From: Clostridia bacterium
Lineage (GTDB): Bacteria; Bacillota_A; Clostridia; TANB77; CAG-508
NCBI GenBank assembly: GCA_017621295.1
Contig: JAGATI010000001.1
Span: forward strand, 1 to 26,424
Reading direction: 5' to 3'
Length of the DNA stretch: 26,424 nt
Of this stretch, positions 8,713 to 15,274 are shown piece after piece; the stretch's first letter is position 1, and each line of letters opens with the position of its first letter. The notes beneath the pieces were generated by a model that saw only the letters and a program-made list of their open reading frames with translations, was not told the origin of the DNA and ran no database searches. The position numbers and the translations under genes are program-made.

Positions 8713-8735
8713 AGTTATTTTAAATTATATAATAT
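8713..8735 (+). promoter_or_regulatory. Repeated AT-rich promoter-like element, copy 1
   Basis: A 23-base stretch starting AGTTATTTTAAATTATATAA and ending TAT occurs here and again, identical, at 16708-16730. Both copies begin within two bases of a stop codon and end 14 to 16 bases before the next ATG. It contains a TATAAT-like core. It differs from the TTTG/TATATTTG promoters and could be a second, for example late, promoter class. Two copies are too few to be sure. Confidence 0.35.
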
Positions 8736-8751
8736 TTATATTTAGAGGGAG

Positions 8752-9021
8752 ATGAACATTTTTGAATATATACAAGCTTATATAGATAAGTCATCAACAG
8801 GTTTATATGGAGACTTTCTTGGTAACAATGATAAAAAAGATAAGATAGAAGACTTATTTGACAATGACAACGATCGTATTGTATATAGGCAATTAAAGCT
8901 TGATGATAAGAATAGATTGCTTATAAATTCAGGTCAAACATCAAAAAACTACAATAAGCTTGTTAATGCTAATCAATATGGGGTGATTTCTGGAATTGGA
9001 ATGGTTAGACAAATTTGTTAA
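8752..9021 (+). CDS. Small hypothetical protein
   Basis: An 89-residue acidic, hydrophilic protein, not recognised. It starts MNIFEYIQAYI, one of many N-termini in this window with an M-x-x-(L/F)-x-x-(Y/F)-I pattern. Unlike most genes here it has a good Shine-Dalgarno-like sequence (AGAGGGAG directly before ATG), which fixes the start. A repeated AT-rich promoter-like element precedes it. The next gene follows after 15 bases, so the two probably share a transcript. Confidence 0.6.
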   Translation: MNIFEYIQAYIDKSSTGLYGDFLGNNDKKDKIEDLFDNDNDRIVYRQLKLDDKNRLLINSGQTSKNYNKLVNANQYGVISGIGMVRQIC

Positions 9022-9036
9022 ACATTATTACATAAT

Positions 9037-9345
9037 ATGAATACATTGAAATCAAAATATCTATATACTAAAATTATAGATGAATCTGCTAAGACAAACT
9101 ATTTCATAAGGGAATGGTATAAGTCTTTAGAATTGACTAAATTGAATAAAGAACAAATAACTAAAATGCTTTCTAACATAGAAAGCATGAATGTACTTAA
9201 AGATATGTCTGACTATTTCTATGAGGTTGATGGTCCAAGATATATAGCATATCAACCAAATGATGATGATTTCATAAATAGAGAAAATAAAGAAAGCATA
9301 GTAAATAAGATAGCTGAATATTTGTTTAAATTTATTTGTAATTAA
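9037..9345 (+). CDS. Small hypothetical protein with capsid-targeting-like N-terminus
   Basis: A 102-residue charged, helical protein that I do not recognise. The N-terminus MNTLKSKYLYTKIIDESAK is close in its first residues to that of the gene at 13160 (MNTLKSYITEKF) and ends in I-x-D-E, near the I-x-E cleavage pattern of T4-type head proteins. No membrane span, signal peptide or metal motif. Downstream lies a gene-poor gap. Confidence 0.6.
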   Translation: MNTLKSKYLYTKIIDESAKTNYFIREWYKSLELTKLNKEQITKMLSNIESMNVLKDMSDYFYEVDGPRYIAYQPNDDDFINRENKESIVNKIAEYLFKFICN

Positions 9346-9424
9346 ATTGAAAATTTTGTTAACATTATACTATATTAAATTATAAGTTTTAAATAAGTTT
9401 TAACAATAATTAAAATAGAAAAAT

Positions 9425-9535
9425 ATGAATAAAGCTATTAAACATATATATAATGATATTACGGGGTTTTGGCTTATTACAAAACCGCTTGTGAAAGTGA
9501 CTAATAAGTTTAATTTTTGCTATGAGACACAATAA
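9425..9535 (+). other. Candidate structured RNA (H-type pseudoknot) overlapping a 36-codon ORF
   Basis: Two readings share these bases. As RNA: stem 1 pairs GGTTTTG (9465-9471) with CAAAACC (9480-9486); its loop bases CTTATTA (9473-9479) pair with TAATAAG (9502-9508); connecting loops are 1 and 15 bases. That is textbook H-type pseudoknot geometry. As protein: ATG at 9425 to TAA at 9533-9535 gives 36 residues starting MNKAIKHIYND and ending KFNFCYETQ, with TAATG starting a further 11-codon ORF. Codons such as ACG, GGG and CCG are rare in this AT-rich genome, which favours an RNA role. It could be a riboswitch-like or regulatory RNA, or a small gene whose mRNA folds. Confidence 0.4.
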
Positions 9536-9603
9536 TGAAAGGTGAATATAAAAGGAGTTTGATTTTTTAAATCTTGTTTAATGTCAATATTTTGATAGCT
9601 GCT

Positions 9604-9640
9604 AACAGTTGTAAGTTGTTTCTTACAACTGTTTTATAGT
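9604..9640 (+). terminator. Strong hairpin terminator before the gene at 9672
   Basis: A perfect 12-bp stem, AACAGTTGTAAG (9604-9615) with CTTACAACTGTT (9622-9633), a 6-base loop, then TTATAGT. It would end a transcript covering the 9425-9535 pseudoknot region. The T-tract is short, so some read-through is likely. Confidence 0.65.
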
Positions 9641-9671
9641 CTTATATATATTAAAATTATTTTTAACTATA

Positions 9672-10865
9672 ATGAAAAGTTCTCAACAAACAAAAATAAG
9701 TAGTGTAAAAGAGTTACGTTATCTCATAAGTGATTTCAATAAGTCTGCCAATATAGAGCATATGTCTGCCAGTCAATTTTGGGATGTTTCTGTATCATTG
9801 CAGAAGACAATATCAAAGAAGGATCTTGAGAGAATATTCAGTTATGCTAAAGAGCATTATTCAGATAAAGACATAAAATCAAGACCTGAACCATTAGTTG
9901 CTAACTATGCTAATAGACTGTATGCATATTCGTTCAGACGTTGGGTTAATAGAGTTGTTAGAGAACTTAACATACAAGTAAATAAGCCCAAATATCATGA
10001 TACAAAGCTTACAGGTAATGGACATTGGATACCAAGTGCTCAAGATATGGAAGACATCATATCTATAGGGTACAACAACATAAACAACATTGAAGTGAAT
10101 AAAGCAATTACAACAAAGCAAAAATTACTTGAAGACTACTATAAAGACAATAGAGATGTCATTGATGCAATAGCATCAAAGATAAGAGGTGATTTTGCCA
10201 ATAATTCTTCACTTGGTAAGTTGTCAGGTAGTGGCATACATGCTACTATACAATGGAAAGATAGAGGTGGATATGCAGATATAAAAGAAATAAATAATGT
10301 ACCAAAGACTGACATCATATCTAAAGACAACAACATAAGGATATCATTGAAATCATCTGTTGGTTCACAATTGATGTCTGCATCTTATCATGAAGCTAAG
10401 GCTACTATAATTACAGCAATAAAGAAGTCTAATTGTGAGCATTATGATAAAGCAAAAAGACTTATTGATTTACTTGACAATGAATGGGTAACTTGTATAA
10501 AGAGTGTAGATGGTATAGCTAAAATAAAGAAAGATAAGAATCATCCATATTACAGAGAAGTAATTGCTGCTGAAGAGAATGCTAATAACATACAGACTTT
10601 ATTGAATGAATTGATATCAGAAAATAAGGATTTTGAATATGAATTGTTGTATGAAGCTTCAACTGGTGAGACAAAGTTCGGTAAGAACAGCAAGTCATCA
10701 GCAAATTGTTTCTTAATATGGAATGAAGACAATCCAGACGAATCTATATTTTGTAATCCTAAAGATTTCATAGAACATATAATACATCGTAAGATTAAGT
10801 ATATTGTTAATTTTAAGTCTGCAAATAGTAGATCATGGCAAAATATGAGAATAATTTGTCTATAA
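9672..10865 (+). CDS. Hypothetical protein, possible PD-(D/E)XK-type nuclease
   Basis: A 397-residue, mostly helical protein of no family I can name with confidence. A central segment (about 200-232) reads YADIKEIN..PKTDII......IRISLKSS: an Asp (214) followed 13 residues later by a strand ending in L-K (227) fits the spacing of PD-(D/E)XK phosphodiesterase cores, with the acid replaced by Ser-Leu-Lys as in some restriction-enzyme-like families. A later LLYEASTGETKFGKNSKSSANC segment (about 327-347) may complete the active site. This is inference from pattern only. It follows a strong terminator and leads a run of nucleotidyltransferase genes, the next starting 16 bases after its stop. Confidence 0.5.
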   Translation: MKSSQQTKISSVKELRYLISDFNKSANIEHMSASQFWDVSVSLQKTISKKDLERIFSYAKEHYSDKDIKSRPEPLVANYANRLYAYSFRRWVNRVVRELNIQVNKPKYHDTKLTGNGHWIPSAQDMEDIISIGYNNINNIEVNKAITTKQKLLEDYYKDNRDVIDAIASKIRGDFANNSSLGKLSGSGIHATIQWKDRGGYADIKEINNVPKTDIISKDNNIRISLKSSVGSQLMSASYHEAKATIITAIKKSNCEHYDKAKRLIDLLDNEWVTCIKSVDGIAKIKKDKNHPYYREVIAAEENANNIQTLLNELISENKDFEYELLYEASTGETKFGKNSKSSANCFLIWNEDNPDESIFCNPKDFIEHIIHRKIKYIVNFKSANSRSWQNMRIICL

Positions 10866-10881
10866 GAACTATATTGTAATT

Positions 10882-11577
10882 ATGAAACAAGTAAAAGTTT
10901 GTCTTGGTAGATTTCAACCTATGACATTAGGACATCTTAAGATGGCTACATATACAAATCTAAAGGGTCCTAAAGACATACAAGGATATAGAGGTTTAGT
11001 TAAGCAGTCTGAACTTCTTAGAGAGCAACCTGACTTAGATGCTATATCTAAGCAAAAGACTGTGATATTTGCTATATATACATCTAAAGATAAAGTAGAT
11101 CAAAAGCATCCATTTGATGTTGACTTAATAAAGAAAGAACTTGATATAGTTCGTAATAATTATCCTGAGATAGAAGACATTATATATGTATCATCTGCTG
11201 ATATATGTCAATGGGGAGAAATACTTAAGAAAGCTGGATATCAAGCTTCAGTATGGCTTACAGGTTCAGATGAAGCTAAAGGATATGTTGAAATGGCTAT
11301 GAAAGTTCCAGAATATGAAGAGCATAATAGAAACAACAGGGATTGCAAAGGTGCATATACAAAATCATTCTATGTTGAATCTATAGAGAGGACAAATGAT
11401 TCTGATTTTTTGTCATCTATATCTGGTACTAAAGTAAGAGAAGCTATATTGAATGATGATATAGAATATTTCAATAAAGCTATGCCTAATGGTACAGATA
11501 TATTGTTTGATGAAATGAAACAAGCAATATTGAATGCACCTGAAAAGTCTATTAATAAAAGAAGTTCACATATATAA
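10882..11577 (+). CDS. NMN-adenylyltransferase-like nucleotidyltransferase
   Basis: The 231-residue protein has both signature motifs of the HxGH nucleotidyltransferase superfamily: GRFQPMTLGH at residues 9-18, with Thr in place of the first His as in (H/T)xGH members, and ISGTKVREAI at 180-189, matching ISxTxxR. The GRFQP form is typical of NadM/NadR-type nicotinamide mononucleotide adenylyltransferases, which join NMN and ATP into NAD. Pantetheine-phosphate or glycerol-3-phosphate cytidylyltransferase relatives are alternatives. Phages that carry NMN adenylyltransferases use them for NAD supply, in known cases to rebuild NAD depleted by host defences; whether that holds here is unknown, and no NadV-like partner lies in this window. 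The next gene starts 22 bases downstream. Confidence 0.7.
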   Translation: MKQVKVCLGRFQPMTLGHLKMATYTNLKGPKDIQGYRGLVKQSELLREQPDLDAISKQKTVIFAIYTSKDKVDQKHPFDVDLIKKELDIVRNNYPEIEDIIYVSSADICQWGEILKKAGYQASVWLTGSDEAKGYVEMAMKVPEYEEHNRNNRDCKGAYTKSFYVESIERTNDSDFLSSISGTKVREAILNDDIEYFNKAMPNGTDILFDEMKQAILNAPEKSINKRSSHI

Positions 11578-11599
11578 AAGAATATTTACAACAAAACAA

Positions 11600-12571
11600 A
11601 TGAAGACATTAAATGAACATATATCTAATATAGAATCACATATGTTGATGTTTGAAGGTGGCCATGTATTTAGTGGTGGATCAGACAAAATTGCTAAGGA
11701 TGACATCAAACCAACATTAGATGCATATCTCAAAGAAATAGAGAGATTGTTCCCTAAAGCATACAAATGGTATGAAGATAGAACAACATTGGGTTCTGTT
11801 GGTAAGAAGGACTATTCTGGTGACATTGACTTGGCTATATCTGATGAAGGACTTAAGACAATAGAAGACTGGAATATAGATCCACAACATGTAGCAGAAT
11901 TGTTTGTAAAGTTTAAGAAACGCGCTAAGACAGCTACTGATGACCAGATAACAAAAAGAGCAGTTATAGTAGCTATAGGGGAATATATAAATGCAAATTC
12001 TGAAATCATAACAACATCTGACAAATCTGCTGGTGCTGGTACATTATTTAGTCAGTTTAATCAGATTGATCATACAACTGGAGAAGAGAATGGCAAGACA
12101 GTTCAAATAGATCAGATGTTTGGTGATGTTGACTGGCTTAAGTTTGCATACTATTCTGATGCTTATGTTGGTAATGTAAAGGGATTACATAGAACACAGC
12201 TTATGCTGCATCTATTTTCTTATAAGAATCATACATTTGCTCATGGTAAGGGAATAACAGATAAGTCAACAGGAAAAGAAGTAGCAAATAAGCCAGATCA
12301 GGCAGTAGCATTATTGAATAAGCTATATGGATTTAGACTTAATGAAAAGATACTTCAAAACTATCATAAGCTGCAGGAATTCTTAGAGAAAAATTTGTCA
12401 GAAAAAGACTTACATGGCATATGGGACATATATCTTAAGACTTTAGATTCCACAAGATGTGACATTCCTGAAGATTTGCAGACATATTGGATGAACAATC
12501 AAAAGAGATTGGGTCTTACAGGTAAGTTCTTGCCTGAAGATTCTAATCTATATAAGTTAAAGACAAAATAA
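11600..12571 (+). CDS. Pol-beta-superfamily nucleotidyltransferase 1
   Basis: The 323-residue protein contains the nucleotidyltransferase core: G65-S66 in TLGSVGKKDYSGDIDLAI with the metal-binding pair Asp75 and Asp77, and a third carboxylate at about Asp171 in VQIDQMF. This pattern belongs to the DNA polymerase beta-like superfamily (tRNA nucleotidyltransferases, poly(A) polymerases, MNT toxins and relatives). The target is not evident. The rest is helical, with an RTQLMLHLFSYKNHTFAHGKG region after the core. I chose ATG at 11600, just after the previous stop, over the in-frame ATG at 11534, which would overlap the preceding gene by 44 bases. The N-terminus MKTLNEHISNIESHM fits the shared N-terminal peptide pattern of this window. 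Confidence 0.7.
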   Translation: MKTLNEHISNIESHMLMFEGGHVFSGGSDKIAKDDIKPTLDAYLKEIERLFPKAYKWYEDRTTLGSVGKKDYSGDIDLAISDEGLKTIEDWNIDPQHVAELFVKFKKRAKTATDDQITKRAVIVAIGEYINANSEIITTSDKSAGAGTLFSQFNQIDHTTGEENGKTVQIDQMFGDVDWLKFAYYSDAYVGNVKGLHRTQLMLHLFSYKNHTFAHGKGITDKSTGKEVANKPDQAVALLNKLYGFRLNEKILQNYHKLQEFLEKNLSEKDLHGIWDIYLKTLDSTRCDIPEDLQTYWMNNQKRLGLTGKFLPEDSNLYKLKTK

Positions 12572-12590
12572 AATATAACACAATATATAA

Positions 12591-13154
12591 ATGAGGAATC
12601 TTACACAATTCATAAATGAAAGCAAATCTAAGCCATTGTATGACGATTACAGTATAAGATATTATATAAATGTAATGATAGATACCTGGATGAATAGAAT
12701 GCAAAATAAGGGTACAGTAATGCTTAGAGGTACAGAATATGACAAACTAGACTTAGTACGACAAGCAGAAATAATGGTAACTATACTTGAACATATTGCT
12801 GATATTGTACATTTACATTTTATTGATGCTGCTGATGAAGAAGCTAAGAAAAAATATGAGTTCTATACAGCAGAAAATGGATTTTATAGAGCATTCAATA
12901 CTATAGAGAGTATAGCTAACATCAAAGTGAACTATGGAGACAAAACTTCTGTAGACTTAGAATCAGAACTTAAAGAATTGAGACAACGTATGGAAGATCT
13001 TGTATCTTCATCAAATAAGAAATATGCAGAATATGTAAAGGCACAAAAATGTCCATGTAAGTCAGACAAATGTGATTGTGGTTGTGATTGTTGTGTTCCA
13101 TGTTCTACTATATCTTGCAATAGTACTATAGGTGGTGAATTAAAATCTTATTAA
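12591..13154 (+). CDS. Hypothetical protein with Cys-rich metal-binding-like tail
   Basis: A 187-residue protein, not recognised. It begins MRNLTQFINESK, matching the pattern of T4 capsid-targeting sequences including I-x-E. The body (about 20-150) is helical, with a charged coiled-coil-like stretch at 120-150. Then comes a dense cysteine cluster: nine Cys between residues 154 and 176, spaced C-x-C-x4-C-x-C-x-C-x-C-C-x2-C-x4-C, resembling metallothionein-type or zinc-binding arrays. It ends in a short Gly/Ser tail. It lies 19 bases after nucleotidyltransferase 1 and 5 bases before the next gene, so it belongs to the same operon. Confidence 0.6.
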   Translation: MRNLTQFINESKSKPLYDDYSIRYYINVMIDTWMNRMQNKGTVMLRGTEYDKLDLVRQAEIMVTILEHIADIVHLHFIDAADEEAKKKYEFYTAENGFYRAFNTIESIANIKVNYGDKTSVDLESELKELRQRMEDLVSSSNKKYAEYVKAQKCPCKSDKCDCGCDCCVPCSTISCNSTIGGELKSY

Positions 13155-13159
13155 ATACT

Positions 13160-13579
13160 ATGAATACATTAAAATCATACATAACAGAAAAATTCAATAC
13201 TCATGATATTTTGCTGTATGCAGTTGTAAAGGTTGCTGTTCCAGGAAAGAAACGTAAGAGAGGTATAGCAGTATATAACTTTAAGAACTTCAATGATTCA
13301 GAAGAAAAACTAGAATATAGCGATCAGATAATATTCAAATATTATTGTTTTTATAAATGGGGAATAGAATATGACAAATATGAAGGATTGCATAAATCAT
13401 GGGTTCCTGTAGATAGTTTTAAGACAGGAGAAGATTTTAAGTATAACTTTTATTTTGATGGCATAGATTGTGTAGATGGAGAAACAGACAAAAACATACA
13501 AGGAGTTGTTTGTGATGGTTCTCTAACATGGCGAGAAGCAGAAGAAAAGCTTGAAGAACATTTTGGAATTGGTGTTTAA
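13160..13579 (+). CDS. Hypothetical protein with capsid-targeting-like N-terminus
   Basis: A 139-residue protein starting MNTLKSYITEKF, again with an I-x-E at positions 8-10. Residues 18-45 contain a basic KKRKRG patch in a beta-like region; the remainder alternates aromatic and charged residues (YKWGIEYDKYEG, GEDFKYNFYFDG) and ends with a helix, WREAEEKLEEHFGIGV. No family is recognised. It is the last gene before a strong terminator. Confidence 0.6.
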   Translation: MNTLKSYITEKFNTHDILLYAVVKVAVPGKKRKRGIAVYNFKNFNDSEEKLEYSDQIIFKYYCFYKWGIEYDKYEGLHKSWVPVDSFKTGEDFKYNFYFDGIDCVDGETDKNIQGVVCDGSLTWREAEEKLEEHFGIGV

Positions 13580-13587
13580 ATATATTT

Positions 13588-13623
13588 AACAAACCAGATA
13601 TTAAATATCTGGTTTGTTTTTTT
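13588..13623 (+). terminator. Strong intrinsic terminator
   Basis: CAAACCAGATA pairs with TATCTGGTTTG around a TTAAA loop, followed by seven T residues: a textbook rho-independent terminator closing the operon that runs from 9672 to 13579. The end of the T-tract overlaps the -33 element of the next promoter. Confidence 0.88.
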
Positions 13624-13652
13624 GAATTTTGTTTAATTTATAACTATATTTG
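13621..13652 (+). promoter_or_regulatory. Bacteroidota-type promoter
   Basis: TTTG at 13621-13624, exactly 20 bases, then TATATTTG at 13645-13652, followed by C. This is a full match to the Bacteroidota consensus (TTTG, 19-21 bases, TAnnTTTG). It lies immediately after a terminator, with the ATG 22 bases downstream, as expected for a true promoter. Confidence 0.8.
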
Positions 13653-13676
13653 CAATATAAAATTAAAGATAGTTAT
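13640..13676 (+). repeat. Short inverted repeat flanking promoter -7 element and start codon
   Basis: ATAACTAT (13640-13647) pairs with ATAGTTAT (13669-13676), which includes the first two bases of the ATG at 13675. An alternative pairing of TTTAATTTATA with TATAAAATTAAA is possible. It is the weak form of the arrangement seen perfectly at 3650 and 18744; the upstream terminator makes read-through less likely here. Confidence 0.5.
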
Positions 13677-14559
13677 GAGTGGAAGCATAGGAGCAAATAG
13701 AATACCTACAAGGTTAGTAAAGTCTACAGTTGAGGACTATATCAATAAAGTTCTCAAAGGATTTTTAGGTTATGTTTGTACAACCACAACAGGTTCTTAT
13801 AATGTCATGGTTGCTAAAGGAATTGAAAAATCAGAAGGTCATGGTGACATTGATTTAGTAGTATATATAAGACATGACAATCTAAAGCAACTTAAGAAAG
13901 AATTTAAAGCATATTGTGAAAGTCTTCCTGATGATGTAACAATAAGATTTAGAGATGGAAAGAGAAAAGGAGATAAAGCACAATTGTTTGGTGCTATAGT
14001 AACTGTTGGATTTCCTATATATAATGAAAAAGACAAATATGTTCAAATAGACAACATTATAGTAAATTCTGAAGATGATATGATATTTCAAAAGTCATTT
14101 CTTGATATGAATGCACAAAAGCAAGCATTGTTTCAGGGTTTAGTAAGAGTATTGCTACAACATGAAGATAGATTTGAAATATGCAAGCATTTTAGACTAT
14201 TCAATCTTTCAAATCCTGAATCAAATCAAGAATATGAGTTTGTATTGTCTGTATCAGGACTTTCATTACGTCTAATAACATTGACTTCTGACAGAAGAGA
14301 AGATATTAAGAAGAGAATAGAAGTATGGAGATCTAACAAATGGGCAGATGTAGAATGGCTTATGAGAGACTATAATTTCAATAGTGAATATGAAGACATA
14401 TTGAATATAGTAGCTGATAGAATAACAGATGAACGTTCTAGATCAAGAATAGTTGGAATAATTAAGTCAATGATTCATGTTGGTCCAGGTGAAATTGGAA
14501 CAATAAAGGGCAAATCAAAAGAGAATGCAATAAAGTTAGCAGAATATATACTTAAATAA
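13675..14559 (+). CDS. Pol-beta-superfamily nucleotidyltransferase 2
   Basis: The 294-residue protein has the nucleotidyltransferase signature G40-S41 in TTTTGSYNVMV, then GHGDIDLVV with Asp58 and Asp60, and a third carboxylate at Asp126 in YVQIDNIIV. The overall plan matches nucleotidyltransferase 1 (GS, DxD, QID), but the sequences outside the motifs differ, so they are either distant paralogues or separate acquisitions. A C-terminal helical region (about 200-294) could bind substrate. No toxin-antitoxin partner (HEPN/MNT) lies next to it. It has its own strong promoter and begins with a start codon inside a short inverted repeat. The acceptor molecule is unknown. Confidence 0.7.
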   Translation: MSGSIGANRIPTRLVKSTVEDYINKVLKGFLGYVCTTTTGSYNVMVAKGIEKSEGHGDIDLVVYIRHDNLKQLKKEFKAYCESLPDDVTIRFRDGKRKGDKAQLFGAIVTVGFPIYNEKDKYVQIDNIIVNSEDDMIFQKSFLDMNAQKQALFQGLVRVLLQHEDRFEICKHFRLFNLSNPESNQEYEFVLSVSGLSLRLITLTSDRREDIKKRIEVWRSNKWADVEWLMRDYNFNSEYEDILNIVADRITDERSRSRIVGIIKSMIHVGPGEIGTIKGKSKENAIKLAEYILK

Positions 14560-14569
14560 ACATCTATAT

Positions 14570-15262
14570 ATGAAATATTTGATAAATAGTCGAATAAAAA
14601 ATGTATTGAGGTCATCTTTATCTCAAAATACATATTGTCCCAAATCAAAGAATGAATTAGTTGATATAATACGAGAATTGTTTGATAATGGAATATATGA
14701 TTTGAATTGCATAAATACTGAATATATTGATGACATGGCACATTTGTTTGAAAATATAGATTATATAGATGCAATGGAAGAGTATATAGATGTCAGTGAA
14801 TGGAATGTCAGTAATGTAGAAATTACATCTGAACTATTTGCAAATATGACAAATTTCAACTGTGATTTGAGTAAATGGGATATAAGCAACATTGAATATG
14901 CAAATTATATGTTCTATAATTGTATAAATTTTAATTCAGATTTGTCAAATTGGAGATTTGACAATCTAAAGGATGGTGCATGTATGCTGTATAATTGCAG
15001 GTTATTTAATTCGAATGTCAGCAAATGGAATATGTCATGTTGTCAAAATGCTGCCGGTATGTTTTTAGGATGTCATAACTTTACAGGTGATGGCTTGGAT
15101 TTTTGGGATGTTTCAGAAGTAGACTTTTTTACACAAATATTCTATAATTGTACTAAATTGAATTGTAATTTAGAAAATTGGAAAGTTAAGCCAGGAATAT
15201 CAAATTACAATATGTTTGGTAAGTGTTTGTCAATGAAAAAACTGCCATCTTGGTACAAATAA
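14570..15262 (+). CDS. BspA-like DUF285 repeat protein (paralogue 3)
   Basis: A 230-residue protein with six repeats built on W-(D/N)-(V/I/M)-S and a downstream MF or LF, more diverged than in the other paralogues (VEITSELFANM, LKDGACMLYNC). The N-terminal cap is present (YLINSRI, then YCPKSKNELVDIIREL and IYDLNCINT), and it ends LPSWYK. The window's second DUF285 cluster begins here, 10 bases after nucleotidyltransferase 2. No signal peptide. Family assignment is secure; function is unknown. Confidence 0.82.
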   Translation: MKYLINSRIKNVLRSSLSQNTYCPKSKNELVDIIRELFDNGIYDLNCINTEYIDDMAHLFENIDYIDAMEEYIDVSEWNVSNVEITSELFANMTNFNCDLSKWDISNIEYANYMFYNCINFNSDLSNWRFDNLKDGACMLYNCRLFNSNVSKWNMSCCQNAAGMFLGCHNFTGDGLDFWDVSEVDFFTQIFYNCTKLNCNLENWKVKPGISNYNMFGKCLSMKKLPSWYK

Positions 15263-15274
15263 AATCTATATTGT

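Larger units (their letters stand above)
9346..9671 (+). other. Gene-poor interval
   Basis: Apart from the pseudoknot/short ORF at 9425-9535, this 326-base stretch holds AT-rich sequence with a short direct repeat (AAGTTTTAAATAAGTTTTAA near 9383-9402), an AGGAG at 9553-9557 that is not followed by a convincing gene, a GATTTTTTAAATC mini-palindrome at 9561-9573, and a strong terminator at 9604-9640. No tRNA was seen. Confidence 0.6.

Noticed and set aside
9457..9560. Self-cleaving ribozyme (pistol or hammerhead) in the gene-poor gap
   Set aside because: The hairpin-pseudoknot layout recalls pistol, but the conserved linker and cleavage-site bases are not found. No CUGANGA...GAAA core for hammerhead.
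10882..11577. A complete phage NAD-rebuilding pathway
   Set aside because: Only an NMN-adenylyltransferase-like gene is present in the window. No nicotinamide phosphoribosyltransferase or ADP-ribose pyrophosphate synthetase is seen, so the pathway cannot be claimed.
11534..11599. Upstream ATG for nucleotidyltransferase 1
   Set aside because: It overlaps the preceding gene by 44 bases, and the later ATG gives the MKTL N-terminus seen in other proteins of this window.
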